Source: Blautia glucerasea
Lineage (GTDB): Bacteria > Bacillota > Clostridia > Lachnospirales > Lachnospiraceae
Length of the DNA stretch: 52,679 nt
Reading direction: 5' to 3'
Assembly: GCF_013304385.1 (NCBI RefSeq)
Contig: NZ_JAAITU010000029.1
Coordinates: 1-52,679 of the forward strand
Positions 1 to 8,917 of this stretch are shown here, one piece after another (the stretch's first letter is position 1; each line of letters starts with the position of its first letter). Made by a program: the position numbers and the translations under genes. The notes under the pieces are model-generated. The model made no database searches. It worked only from the letters and a program-made list of their open reading frames with translations, and was not told where the DNA came from.

Positions 1-27
1 CGAGAGATTTTGCTTAAAAATCTCTCG
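1..27 (-). terminator. Terminator hairpin after the rhamnose ABC operon
   Basis: A perfect 11-bp inverted repeat (CGAGAGATTTT at 1-11 pairing with 17-27, 5-nt loop) lies about 70 nt after the stop of the minus-strand binding-protein gene. Any U-tract for minus-strand termination would lie outside the window, so the terminator call rests on position and stem only. Confidence 0.55.
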
Positions 28-53
28 TAAAAACAACAAAATTTAAAGTGCTG

Positions 54-85
54 TGGAATTTACTTTTGCACTGGAATTTACTTTT
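54..85. repeat. Two-copy 14-nt direct repeat
   Basis: TGGAATTTACTTTT occurs at 54-67 and again at 72-85, an 18-nt period, in the 3' untranslated region between the binding-protein stop codon and the terminator hairpin. No function is evident; it may be a simple tandem duplication. Confidence 0.6.
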
Positions 86-96
86 TCAAGTCACAA

Positions 97-1119
97 TTAG
101 TACAGTTTAGCCATTTCTTCGATGTTATCAGAGTTGAACTCCAGAGGCTGTCCAAGAACGATCTCTGTACCGCCGTCATCAGCTTCTGTGATTGTGTACT
201 CGCCAAGATCTCCAGCTGTGAAAGTTTCATCAAGTTCACCTGTAATATCGCCCTTTACAAGAGAGATTGTTGCATAAGCACTAAGTTTTCCAAGGCCCTG
301 CATATCCCACAGGTAGAAGTATGGGCAGGAATGCTCATCATCAGCACCTGTATACTCAACCATCTCAGATGGAAGTCCAAGACCTGTCAGCTTGCAGGTA
401 GATTTCTCATCCTGAAGATATTTAGCAGCTGCTGCAATACCAACAGTTGTAGGAGCGCAGATTACTTTCAGATCCGGATATTTTTCAAGAAGAGCAGTTG
501 TCTGGTCTGTAGATTTCTGTGGCTCATCATCACCATATGCAACCTCTACCAGATCCAGTTTGCTGTATTTCTCATCGCTTTCCATGATTGTCTTCATAGC
601 ATCGATCCATGCATTCTGGTTAGCTGCCTGAGAAGTAGCTGAAAGGATTGCCCACTGGCCTTCACCACCTGCAATATCAAGAACTGCATCAAGAAGAGCC
701 TGTCCAACAGCTACAGTACCAGCCTGATTTACGAATACCTGACGGCTGTCTGCGTTAGGAGCAGAGTCAAAGGATGAAACCTTGATTCCTTCATCCATTG
801 CTTCTTCCAGTTTTGCCTGAAGAGCGTTTACATCATTTGCAGAAATGCAGATTGCATCAAAATCCTGGGAAATCAGGTTGTCAAGAACTTTGATCTGTGC
901 ATCTGCTGTAGCTGCTTCCGGATAAACCACCTCAACTTCGCCGCCTTCTGCCTCAACAGTTTCTTTAAAGGATGCTGCTGCGATCTCAAAGAAAGCATTA
1001 CCTGCTGATTTTCCAACCAGTGCGATCTTCTGTCCATCAGCCTCTCCGGCTAATGCAGGTGTTGCTGTTGCCAGTACCATTGTTCCGCAAAGTAATGCAC
1101 TAACGATTTTTTTGTTCAT
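97..1119 (-). CDS. rhaS: Rhamnose-type ABC transporter substrate-binding protein
   Basis: A 340-aa secreted solute-binding protein. Residues 1-24 form a signal peptide ending in the AxA-type site PALA before GEA. No convincing lipobox is visible, which is unusual for a Gram-positive binding protein. The mature part has the periplasmic-binding-protein fold signature of the rhamnose/AI-2 branch: a SANDVNAL-like loop, FDSAPNADSRQVFVNQAG, and NQNAWIDAM. It is last in the operon ATPase-permease-permease-binding protein, about 100 nt after the second permease. With rhaA and rhaB about 12 kb away, L-rhamnose is the most likely ligand. Autoinducer-2 (LsrB-type) is the main alternative, because the two families share these motifs. 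Confidence 0.75.
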   Translation of the reverse strand: MNKKIVSALLCGTMVLATATPALAGEADGQKIALVGKSAGNAFFEIAAASFKETVEAEGGEVEVVYPEAATADAQIKVLDNLISQDFDAICISANDVNALQAKLEEAMDEGIKVSSFDSAPNADSRQVFVNQAGTVAVGQALLDAVLDIAGGEGQWAILSATSQAANQNAWIDAMKTIMESDEKYSKLDLVEVAYGDDEPQKSTDQTTALLEKYPDLKVICAPTTVGIAAAAKYLQDEKSTCKLTGLGLPSEMVEYTGADDEHSCPYFYLWDMQGLGKLSAYATISLVKGDITGELDETFTAGDLGEYTITEADDGGTEIVLGQPLEFNSDNIEEMAKLY

Positions 1120-1216
1120 GTTTTTTTCCTCCCTTGGAAATATAATTTTTAGTTTACATTATATGTGCAGCTGCTGTTACCCCATTTGCAGCCAACAACC
1201 ATTTTAATAACATAGA

Positions 1217-2227
1217 TCAGGCGTTTTTCTTAACCTTTAAAGCCTTTTTGATCTCTCCCACCACGTTGGGAAGTGCTACTGCACAGATCAGCAGTAATCC
1301 CAGGATCAGAAGGATAACCTGTGGGTGAAGATTCTGCTGTCCAAGCCCTACACGAAGACACACGATGATGAATGCTGAAATAATACCGCCTGCAAGATTT
1401 CCTTTACCACCTGTGGAAGAAATGCCTCCAAATACTGCCATTGCAATGGCATCCATCTCAAAACCGTTTCCTGTTGTGGTATTGGCTCCATAAGAAGAGG
1501 ACACCATAAACAGTGCACACAATCCGCAGAAAGTTCCCATGAGTGTATAGATCAGCATACGGATCTTCTGAACATGTATACCAGAATAATAAGCTGTAAG
1601 GCGGTTGGTGCCGATAGCATATACTCTCCGTCCAAAGGTGCTCTTTCCAAGAATCAGCGCTGCTACGATGGCAAGAATCAGAACCAGGAAAAGAATGTAT
1701 GGAATCCTTCCTACTTTACCACCGATTGCCTTGAATCCCTCGGAATTAACCAGGGAAACGGATCCTCCTTCACCAAGCACGATCTCTGCAATGCCTCTGA
1801 AAATAATCTGGGTAGCCAATGTTACGATCATTGGCGGAAGCTCCTGGAATCTGGTAAGGATAAACCCGTTCACTGCACCGCAGGCTGTACCTACAAGAAG
1901 AGAAATCAGGATCACCAGGATAAACGGAAGCCCTGTATTGGATACCAGGCAACTGATGGTTGCGGAAAGACATACAATCGATCCAACAGATATATCAATT
2001 TCGCCAAGAACCAGTATGTAAGCCATTGGCAACATAAGAAAGATCTCTGCCAGATAAACCGGCATCTGCCTGAGCACACTCTTTAAATTATAAAATTCTG
2101 AATACCATGCACAGAAAATGTTGACCAGGACAAACAGCAGGACCATAATCCCTTCCCAACTGAATATCATGCGTTTCACCGGATTTTCCGGCACATTGTT
2201 TATACTTCTTCCAGATTTTCCGGCCAT
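1217..2227 (-). CDS. Sugar ABC transporter permease (RhaQ-like)
   Basis: A 336-aa integral membrane permease of the BPD_transp_2 family (RbsC/RhaQ type), with about eight to ten hydrophobic helices and the family motifs LGEIDISVGSIVCLSA and GGISSTGGKGNLAGG, the latter near the ATPase-coupling region. A GTG at 2233 also opens the frame and overlaps the preceding stop, but GGGAG is spaced 8 nt from the ATG at 2227, so that start is preferred. It forms a pair with the neighbouring permease, as in heterodimeric rhamnose and AI-2 importers. Substrate is inferred from the operon. Confidence 0.8.
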   Translation of the reverse strand: MAGKSGRSINNVPENPVKRMIFSWEGIMVLLFVLVNIFCAWYSEFYNLKSVLRQMPVYLAEIFLMLPMAYILVLGEIDISVGSIVCLSATISCLVSNTGLPFILVILISLLVGTACGAVNGFILTRFQELPPMIVTLATQIIFRGIAEIVLGEGGSVSLVNSEGFKAIGGKVGRIPYILFLVLILAIVAALILGKSTFGRRVYAIGTNRLTAYYSGIHVQKIRMLIYTLMGTFCGLCALFMVSSSYGANTTTGNGFEMDAIAMAVFGGISSTGGKGNLAGGIISAFIIVCLRVGLGQQNLHPQVILLILGLLLICAVALPNVVGEIKKALKVKKNA

Positions 2228-2229
2228 GA

Positions 2230-3222
2230 TCACATCTCCCTTCCTTTTAATGCATTTCTGTCAGCAATACGCTGCAGAATCACGTTCACCATTACTACCA
2301 CAAGGATCAGTACACCTTTGATGGTATTCTGCCACAAAGCACCGATGCCAACCAGCGGAAGTGCTTTCGCAATGGTGGCCAGGATCAAGGATCCTAAAAG
2401 AGCGCCCAGAACAGTACCTCTTCCACCGCTCATACTTACACCGCCGATTACACAGGCTGCAATAACATCCATTTCACCGCCCTGCTGCATATCCGGCATT
2501 GCGGAAGCGTATACAGATACCTGAAGTGCTCCTCCAAGACCTGCAAGCACACCCATGATCATATAAACCATCAGTTTAATATTCTTAACATTAATACCTG
2601 AAACCTCTGCTGCACTGGGATTGCTTCCTACTGCGTAAATCTTTCTTCCTGTCCTTGTCCACTTCATAAAGAAGAAGAAAACTACATAACAGAGGATGAT
2701 CACCCACACAACTGCATTGATTCCAAGCACACTGGATGTTGCAAAATTCTTAAAGCTTCCAAGTGCTGCTGCCCCGGCCCATTCACCATTATTAGATACC
2801 AGATATCCCAAGGCACGGAACACATACATAAATCCCATGGTTGCAATGATCGGCGGTACACTGGCTCTGGAAATCACCAGACCTACCAGGAAACCGCAAG
2901 CAAGTCCAATGGCAAGCGCGATTACAAAAGCAAGAATGGTGCTGGTAATCTGACCGTATTTCAGAAGCATACCAATGGACATTCCGGAAAGTGCCAATGT
3001 TGACATGATGGAAATATCAATTCCTCCTACCAGCATAACACACAGCATTCCAAGTGCCATGACCATTGTAACTGCATTGTTTTTCAACATATCCATCAGT
3101 GACTTAGGTTTCAGGAAAGAAGGGCTGATGGCTGTAATGATTGCAAATAGCAAAATCAGAATCACTGCAAGGAGAAACTCCCTGGAGCCGGTTATTTTCT
3201 TTAGAGTTGATTTCTGTTTCAT
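2230..3222 (-). CDS. Sugar ABC transporter permease (RhaP-like)
   Basis: A 330-aa membrane permease of the RbsC/RhaP family. A basic N-terminus is followed by the first helix (LLAVILILLFAIITAI), and the motifs VGGIDISIMSTLALSG and GGVSMSGGRGTVLGA are typical of the family. Its ATG overlaps the upstream ATPase stop in an ATGA arrangement, which indicates translational coupling. It probably forms a heterodimer with the permease encoded immediately downstream, giving the membrane channel of the rhamnose-type importer. Confidence 0.8.
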   Translation of the reverse strand: MKQKSTLKKITGSREFLLAVILILLFAIITAISPSFLKPKSLMDMLKNNAVTMVMALGMLCVMLVGGIDISIMSTLALSGMSIGMLLKYGQITSTILAFVIALAIGLACGFLVGLVISRASVPPIIATMGFMYVFRALGYLVSNNGEWAGAAALGSFKNFATSSVLGINAVVWVIILCYVVFFFFMKWTRTGRKIYAVGSNPSAAEVSGINVKNIKLMVYMIMGVLAGLGGALQVSVYASAMPDMQQGGEMDVIAACVIGGVSMSGGRGTVLGALLGSLILATIAKALPLVGIGALWQNTIKGVLILVVVMVNVILQRIADRNALKGREM

Positions 3223-4733
3223 AATCTTCCCGCCTCCTTTGATGTCTGTCCTTTTTCCATTGCAAGCTCAAGAATTCTTTCCTGGGTTGCCTCTTCTTTA
3301 TTTAATTCACCTGTCTTCCGGCCATTGCACATCACAACGATACGGTCAGACATTCCCAGGATCTCCGGCATTTCTGAAGAGATCAGTACAATGGCATAGC
3401 CTTTCTTTGCCAGATCTCCCATAATCGCATAAATCTCTGCCTTTGCACCTACATCTACACCTTTGGTAGGCTCATCCATGATAACCACTTTCATTTCCTG
3501 GCTCAGTGCTTTGGCAACAACTACCTTCTGCTGATTACCACCGGAAAGAGAGCTTGCAGGCTGGAAAATGTCCACAGCCTTTGTATCTACTTCCTCAAGA
3601 AGCTGTTTTGCCAGCTCCCGCTCTTTCGGCTCATTATTAAATCCTTTTTTTGCATACTGGCTGATGGTAGGAAGTGTCACATTTCGTCCCAGCCCCCAGC
3701 TCATAATCAGGCCTTCCTTCTGTCTGTCTTCCGGAAGGAGGATGATGCCTTTTTTCATTGCATCAGATGGCTGTTTGATATGGATCTCCTGGCCTTCCAG
3801 ATATACTTTTCCTTCATCAGGAGTAGTAATTCCGCAAATGCTTTCTACTACTTCGGTACGGCCTGCGCCAACCAACCCTGTAAGACCTATGATTTCCCCT
3901 GCATGTACGTCAAAGGAAACATTTTTAAAGTAACCAACCCTTGACAAGCCTTCCACCCGAAGCATTTCTTCACCAAGCTGTACTTCTGGCTTTGGAAACA
4001 GATCCTTGATCTCACGGCCAACCATAGCTTTGATCAGATCTGCATTTGTGATCTCGTCTACATTGTATGTGCCAATATACTGAGAATCTCTAAAAACGGT
4101 AACTCTGGATGCCAGACGGTACATATCCTCAAAACGATGCGAGATAAAGATAATGGAAACTCCTTCTTCTCTCAGATGATCTACGATCCGATACAATTCC
4201 TCGGATTCTCTTTTAGTAAGTGCTGCAGTAGGCTCATCCAGAATCACGATCTTGGCATTAGTAGAAAGTGCCTTGGCAATCTCAACCATCTGCTGCTGTG
4301 CAACACTTAAAGTTCCCATTTCAGCCGTAGCATCAAAATCTGCATTCAGCTGTCCCAGAAGCTTGTTGGCTTCCTCATTCATCTTTTTCCACTGGATCAT
4401 CTTATGGACAATAATCTCATGTCCCATGAAAATATTCTCTGCAACTGTCAGATGCGGATAAGATGTAGGATGCTGATATACAGCAGCAATCCCGGCTGCC
4501 TGTGCGTCCTTAGGTCCTTTGAAGTCCACTTTCTGGCCATTCAGGAACATCTCTCCTTCTTCTGCTTTATGTACACCGGTAATAACCTTGATAAATGTGG
4601 ATTTACCGGCACCATTCTCACCCATCAGCGCATGAACTTCTCCGGGCTTTAGCTGGAACTGTACATTGTTCAGTGCTTTCACTCCGGGGAATATCTTGGT
4701 AATGCCTTTTAACTCAAGAACATATTCCGACAC
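3219..4733 (-). CDS. Sugar ABC transporter ATPase (two nucleotide-binding domains)
   Basis: A 504-aa cytoplasmic ATPase with two fused ABC cassettes (RbsA/RhaT/LsrA type). The first cassette has Walker A GENGAGKST, signature LSVAQQQ and Walker B IVILDEPTAAL. The second has a degenerate Walker A region GLVGAGRTE, signature LSGGNQQK and VVIMDEPTKGVD. The frame is open up to an ATG at 4775, but that start lacks a ribosome site. GTG at 4733 follows GGGAGGT by 9 nt and places the start just before the conserved LELKGITKIFPG, so the GTG is chosen. It is the first gene of the importer operon. Confidence 0.85.
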   Translation of the reverse strand: MSEYVLELKGITKIFPGVKALNNVQFQLKPGEVHALMGENGAGKSTFIKVITGVHKAEEGEMFLNGQKVDFKGPKDAQAAGIAAVYQHPTSYPHLTVAENIFMGHEIIVHKMIQWKKMNEEANKLLGQLNADFDATAEMGTLSVAQQQMVEIAKALSTNAKIVILDEPTAALTKRESEELYRIVDHLREEGVSIIFISHRFEDMYRLASRVTVFRDSQYIGTYNVDEITNADLIKAMVGREIKDLFPKPEVQLGEEMLRVEGLSRVGYFKNVSFDVHAGEIIGLTGLVGAGRTEVVESICGITTPDEGKVYLEGQEIHIKQPSDAMKKGIILLPEDRQKEGLIMSWGLGRNVTLPTISQYAKKGFNNEPKERELAKQLLEEVDTKAVDIFQPASSLSGGNQQKVVVAKALSQEMKVVIMDEPTKGVDVGAKAEIYAIMGDLAKKGYAIVLISSEMPEILGMSDRIVVMCNGRKTGELNKEEATQERILELAMEKGQTSKEAGRL

Positions 4734-4765
4734 TGTATGATTACCTCCCTCTTTGATCTGTACTA

Positions 4766-4794
4766 ATTGTATCATGTGCCTTTTAGAGGCTAAA
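4766..4794 (-). promoter_or_regulatory. Probable promoter of the rhamnose ABC operon
   Basis: On the minus strand a TGATACAAT extended -10 (hexamer at 4766-4771) lies 17 nt from a poor -35 TTTAGC (4789-4794). A weak -35 fits activation by the divergent response regulator, but this is inference. Confidence 0.4.
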
Positions 4795-4865
4795 CCGGAA
4801 AATATTTGGAAACAGGGTAAAATATTATTCAGTTAAAGAAAAATCCACAGATTTTCCCTGTGTTA

Positions 4866-4874
4866 TGATATAAT
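4866..4874 (+). promoter_or_regulatory. Extended -10 promoter of the YesN/YesM operon
   Basis: TGATATAAT, a consensus extended -10, lies about 50 nt before the response-regulator ATG. No good -35 is visible, as is usual for extended -10 promoters. Confidence 0.5.
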
Positions 4875-4925
4875 CCTTTTAACAGAATTACTAAGAGATC
4901 ATAGAAAGAAAGAGGTTCTTCCTAT

Positions 4926-6491
4926 ATGAAATTACTAATTGTAGACGACGAGGAGCTTACACGGACTGGCGTTATTTCCTCCATTGACTGGAAATCATTA
5001 GACATAGACGAAGTGCTCCAGGCAGACGACGGGATCAACGGATTAGAAGCTGCCAGGATTCATAAGCCTGAGATCATACTCTGTGATGTACGGATGCCCC
5101 GTATGGATGGTATCACCATGCTTGAAAAGCTGGAACAGTTCCTTCCGGACACAGTTCCCATTTTTATGAGTGGCTACTCAGACAAGGAATACCTGAAAGC
5201 TGCTATTAAATTAAAAGCAGTGAATTATATTGAAAAGCCTTTAAATCCAGCTGAGATCCGTGAAGCTGTACAGGAAGCTTCTGAAGTCTATCGCCAGAAG
5301 CTACGTACTCATCGCGGGGAAACGCTTCATTCCATGGAAACAGCCTCACGGCTTGCTCTGGCATTGGCTACTCCTTACCGCTTCAGCGAAAAAGTGATCA
5401 GCGAATTAAGCCAGGAGCTTTCCCTTTATATGGAATCTGATACCTGTTTTACCGCCCTGATCGCCAAAATCGATACAGAGCAGGATTTCTCTGTGCCTGC
5501 TATTGACGATATTTATCAAAATATCTGCGATTATCTGTCCAATTTTCATCTTCAATGTATTTATGCAGAAAAGAAAGCACAATATCTTGTTTATTTTATT
5601 TTTGGCTCTTCCATGCCACAGGAAGCGACTCTGGATCTGATCCGGGATTATATCAGCTGCCAGTATCAGGCTTATCACAAATTTTATATCACAGCAGGCG
5701 GTTCCTTTACAGGTGTTTCCAAAGCCTACCAGTCCTATGAGTCGGCAGTGATCCTTCAGCAGAGCAGCTTCTTTTTCCCAAGCGGATCTTTTTTAAGTTC
5801 CTCTCTTCTGAAAGACAGGGATCTGCGCTCTCATCCCCCTCTTCCGGAATTTCCGGAGAAAGAATTTCAAGATCTTCTTGCCCTTAAAAATCAGGACGGC
5901 TGCAATGCCTTTCTTGGACAAATATACGATTTTTACAATCAGAATACACAGGTACTTTCCAATCACGCAAAGGATCTTTATTACAAGCTGTTCCGCTGTC
6001 TTGATGAGATTTACAGGCAGCTTCAGATCTCCCTTCCCTCTGACAGGGAAAATGCAGTAGACACTCTTGAAAACAGCTTTTCATTCCAGGATCTGCATAG
6101 CAAGCTGCTTGACCGGATCACAGATTTTTTCCGTGAGCTTCAGGATTCTGTACAGGAAAATCAGACCATTTTTCTGATTAAGGAATATATCAGCAAGAAT
6201 TACGGAAATGAGTCCCTTTCGGTAAAGGATATCAGTTCTCATGTATTTTTGTCAGCTTCTTATGTATGTACCTTTTTTAAAAATGAAACCGGCAAAACCC
6301 TGAATCAATATCTGACCGAATATCGAATGGAAAAGGCTAAGCAGCTGCTTGCAGATCCCAGATTCCGAATTGCGGATATCTCCTCCAAGGTAGGATATAA
6401 TGACGGGAATTATTTTGGTAAAAGCTTTAAGAAGTATACCGGTTTTTCTCCTTCTGAATATCGAGAAAGGATTTCCTGTAAACAATTATGA
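4926..6491 (+). CDS. YesN/AraC-type response regulator, probably of the rhamnose importer
   Basis: A 521-aa transcription factor. Residues 1-120 are a receiver domain with acidic pair D7/D8, phospho-acceptor D54 in ILCDVRMPRMDG, and K104 in YIEKPL. The middle is a long linker region. About residues 415-515 carry two AraC helix-turn-helix motifs (VKDISSHVFLSASYVCTFF and IADISSKVGYNDGNYFGKSF). Its stop overlaps the kinase start in ATGA. It is divergent from the rhamnose-type ABC operon, which it probably activates when the sugar or its polymer is sensed. Confidence 0.85.
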   Translation: MKLLIVDDEELTRTGVISSIDWKSLDIDEVLQADDGINGLEAARIHKPEIILCDVRMPRMDGITMLEKLEQFLPDTVPIFMSGYSDKEYLKAAIKLKAVNYIEKPLNPAEIREAVQEASEVYRQKLRTHRGETLHSMETASRLALALATPYRFSEKVISELSQELSLYMESDTCFTALIAKIDTEQDFSVPAIDDIYQNICDYLSNFHLQCIYAEKKAQYLVYFIFGSSMPQEATLDLIRDYISCQYQAYHKFYITAGGSFTGVSKAYQSYESAVILQQSSFFFPSGSFLSSSLLKDRDLRSHPPLPEFPEKEFQDLLALKNQDGCNAFLGQIYDFYNQNTQVLSNHAKDLYYKLFRCLDEIYRQLQISLPSDRENAVDTLENSFSFQDLHSKLLDRITDFFRELQDSVQENQTIFLIKEYISKNYGNESLSVKDISSHVFLSASYVCTFFKNETGKTLNQYLTEYRMEKAKQLLADPRFRIADISSKVGYNDGNYFGKSFKKYTGFSPSEYRERISCKQL

Positions 6492-8305
6492 GAAAAATGC
6501 TGAATAAACTGAAGCACCGCTATGGGGATATGAAGCTTCAGTCCAAATTTACCATTGCACTTGTGCTTGCTGTGGCAGTTCCCCTTATCCTTCTGGGCAT
6601 ATTTTTCTATGGAAAACTTTACGAAATGATCGTCTCCTATACCATACGGCAGGAACAGGATATTTCCGCTAAAACTTCCCCCCAGATCGACGATATGCTT
6701 AAACAGGTCACAGATACCTATGACTCTCTGGCGGAAGAATCCTTTTATAAAACTTTATTTCACCAACCGGTAAATGCGCCCTTTTCCATGCTGACAGCTT
6801 CTGAAAGTGCAGATGATTTCTGTCAGGCTGTGAAAAAGCTTACAGACAGCTCCCTGATCACCAATATCCGGATCTACGTGGATCTTCCTGCTGCCTCTTC
6901 CTTGTTTTCCGGCACGAAAGAAAAGATTCTCTATCCGGTAAGCGGGATCCGGGGAACTTACTGGCATGGGATTTTCCAAAGCACCAATACTTCAAAGCTT
7001 TTCTGTCCTCCCTTTTATCTGGGGACTCAGGAAAAGTCTGACTGTGGGGATCTGGCTTACATCCATACTGCCAGCATTTATTATCATGGAAGCCCTATCA
7101 ATGCTTATGTAGCCGTTTATTATTCCAGCAGCCGCCTGATAAAAGTATTAAATGAAAACCTTGGCTTAAAGGACAGCGTTTCCTATATTGTAAACGAAAG
7201 AAACAGCCTGGTGGCATCTTCTGATGAATCCCTGTCCGGTATTTACTGGCTGGGATACGAGGATATTTCCCAGTCCTTTATGTCTTCCAATAATTTTATC
7301 GAAAAAAACATCCTTGGCAATAAAATCTACTCCTGCTTTTACAGGATCAATCAGCCAGGCTGGTTTATGGTAACGATCCTGCCCTCCAAACCACTGATTG
7401 CCCAAAGTAATGAGATGATGATGCAGTTCGCTTTTTTCTATCTGCTTTTTCTCATCCTTGCCCTGTTCCTGTCCGGCCGGCTTTCCCGTTCTATTACAGG
7501 ACGTATCTCTTCTGTGATCGGACAAATGCGTAAGGTCCGCCAGGGACCTCCGGTAGCTATGGACAGCCCGGTATATCACGATGAGGTAGGTGATCTGATC
7601 GATACCTACAACTATATGACAAGAAAAATGAACCAGCTGATGGATAATCAGGCAAAAGCCGCTGAAGATCTGAGAATCGCAGAGTTTAATTCCCTGCAGG
7701 CACAGATCAATCCTCATTTTCTTTACAATACCATGGATATGATCAACTGGATGGCCCAGCAGGGACGTACAGAAGAAGTAACAAACGCTGTACAGAACCT
7801 TTCCAGGTTCTACAAGCTGACCCTAAGTCAGAAAAAAAGCATCAGCACCATTGCTAAGGAAGAGGAGCATGTATCCATATATATTCATCTGCAGAACATG
7901 CGTTATCATGACAGCATCCAGTTTATCTCTGATATTCCGGATGAGCTGATGGATGACCAGATCCCAAAGCTGACCCTGCAGCCAGTAGTGGAAAATGCCA
8001 TTCTTCACGGCATCCTGGAAACCGATTCCAAATCCGGCACCATTGTGCTTACCGGATGGCTGGAGGATCAGGATCTGGTACTGCTTATTTCAGATGATGG
8101 TGTTGGCATGTCCAAGGAAAAACTGGATACCATCCTTACCGGGACAGGCTCCTCTTCAGGCAAGGGCACAAATATTGCAATCTATAATACCCATCGCAGG
8201 CTTCAGATCCTGTACGGACCGGATTATGGACTTTTCTATTCCAGTGAACCAGGAAAAGGAACAGAGGTACAGATCCGTATTCCTGCCAGAAAGGCCTCCA
8301 CATAA
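6488..8305 (+). CDS. YesM-type sensor histidine kinase
   Basis: A 605-aa membrane kinase of the HPK7/LytS-YesM group. TM1 is at about residues 20-42, an extracellular sensor region runs to about 310, TM2 is FAFFYLLFLILALFLSG, and a HAMP linker follows. The His-kinase box is LQAQINPHFLYN with H410 as phospho-acceptor. The ATPase domain shows VVENAILHG, SDDGVGMS and GTNIAIYNTHRRL. It is translationally coupled to the regulator. Nothing in the sequence gives the ligand; the divergent importer suggests rhamnose or a rhamnose-containing glycan. Confidence 0.85.
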   Translation: MRKMLNKLKHRYGDMKLQSKFTIALVLAVAVPLILLGIFFYGKLYEMIVSYTIRQEQDISAKTSPQIDDMLKQVTDTYDSLAEESFYKTLFHQPVNAPFSMLTASESADDFCQAVKKLTDSSLITNIRIYVDLPAASSLFSGTKEKILYPVSGIRGTYWHGIFQSTNTSKLFCPPFYLGTQEKSDCGDLAYIHTASIYYHGSPINAYVAVYYSSSRLIKVLNENLGLKDSVSYIVNERNSLVASSDESLSGIYWLGYEDISQSFMSSNNFIEKNILGNKIYSCFYRINQPGWFMVTILPSKPLIAQSNEMMMQFAFFYLLFLILALFLSGRLSRSITGRISSVIGQMRKVRQGPPVAMDSPVYHDEVGDLIDTYNYMTRKMNQLMDNQAKAAEDLRIAEFNSLQAQINPHFLYNTMDMINWMAQQGRTEEVTNAVQNLSRFYKLTLSQKKSISTIAKEEEHVSIYIHLQNMRYHDSIQFISDIPDELMDDQIPKLTLQPVVENAILHGILETDSKSGTIVLTGWLEDQDLVLLISDDGVGMSKEKLDTILTGTGSSSGKGTNIAIYNTHRRLQILYGPDYGLFYSSEPGKGTEVQIRIPARKAST

Positions 8306-8322
8306 GAAACGTAACAGGAACA

Positions 8323-8852
8323 TTACATCGCAGCCTCCTCTATTCGCACAGAAAATCGCACAGAAAAAGGGGCTGTCACAAAATCATCAACAATAGATGA
8401 TTGAGCGGCAGCCTCTGCCGTTATAGACATAACCCCCATGCAAAGCAAAAGAATCTCTAGTTTTACTTTGGTTTTTCCACGGAGTAAAAATCTTTGGAAT
8501 TCATAATCATTTTTCAAAACTCCGAATGCCCCTTCCACCTGTATGGAACGGTTCGTCCGGTACTGGATTCCGGTTTCGCTCAAGATATTTTCGTATGATT
8601 CCTGACGCTTCTCCAGAAAGCTTTTTGAAATATACAGTCGCTTATTTCCTTTCGCACGGGTACATTTTTCCTTATGGGGACAATTGGTGCAATCCTCGCA
8701 TTCATACACGGTTACTTCCGATTCATAGCCACTTTTGCTTTTCTTAGTGCTGTGATCCGGAGCTTTTTGCCCAGCAAGCAGCCACATAAAGTTGATATCC
8801 CTGCGGCATGCCTACTTTTTCATTTTTGACCAAAAAGGAGCTGCTGCTCCAT
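8323..8852 (-). pseudogene. IS1182-family transposase remnant
   Basis: This is a broken transposase. The original start is at 8852 (MEQQLLFGQK, then a stop). Further on the frame resumes as CRRDINFMWLLAGQKAPDH, a typical N-terminal IS1182 segment. It then jumps directly to the C-terminal part, with a zinc-ribbon-like CEDCTNCPHKEKC and the family signature VEGAFGVLKNDYEFQRFLLRG. Several hundred catalytic-core residues are missing, so it cannot transpose by itself. The open frame reads through the terminal repeat into host DNA and stops at 8323. An ATG at 8787 would give only a 154-aa fragment. Confidence 0.8.
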
Positions 8853-8883
8853 AGATGATTACTCATCTATTTTGCAACAGCCC
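8370..8883 (-). mobile_element. Internally deleted IS1182-like element (514 bp)
   Basis: The ends are imperfect inverted repeats: GGGCTGTCACAAAATCATCA at 8370 and, read from the other end, GGGCTGTTGCAAAATAGATG at 8883. Between them lie only the 5' end and the 3' third of a transposase. No clear target duplication is visible. It sits between the kinase stop and the nadA stop, so it interrupts no gene. It resembles a non-autonomous derivative that a full-length relative could mobilise. Confidence 0.7.
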
Positions 8884-8917
8884 TCTTTTCTTTCTTCTCA
8901 TTCGGGCAATTTACTGC

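Noticed and set aside
4734..4775. An upstream ATG start for the first ABC ATPase
   Set aside because: The added 14 residues have no ribosome site and overlap the proposed -10; the GTG at 4733 has GGGAGGT at the right distance.
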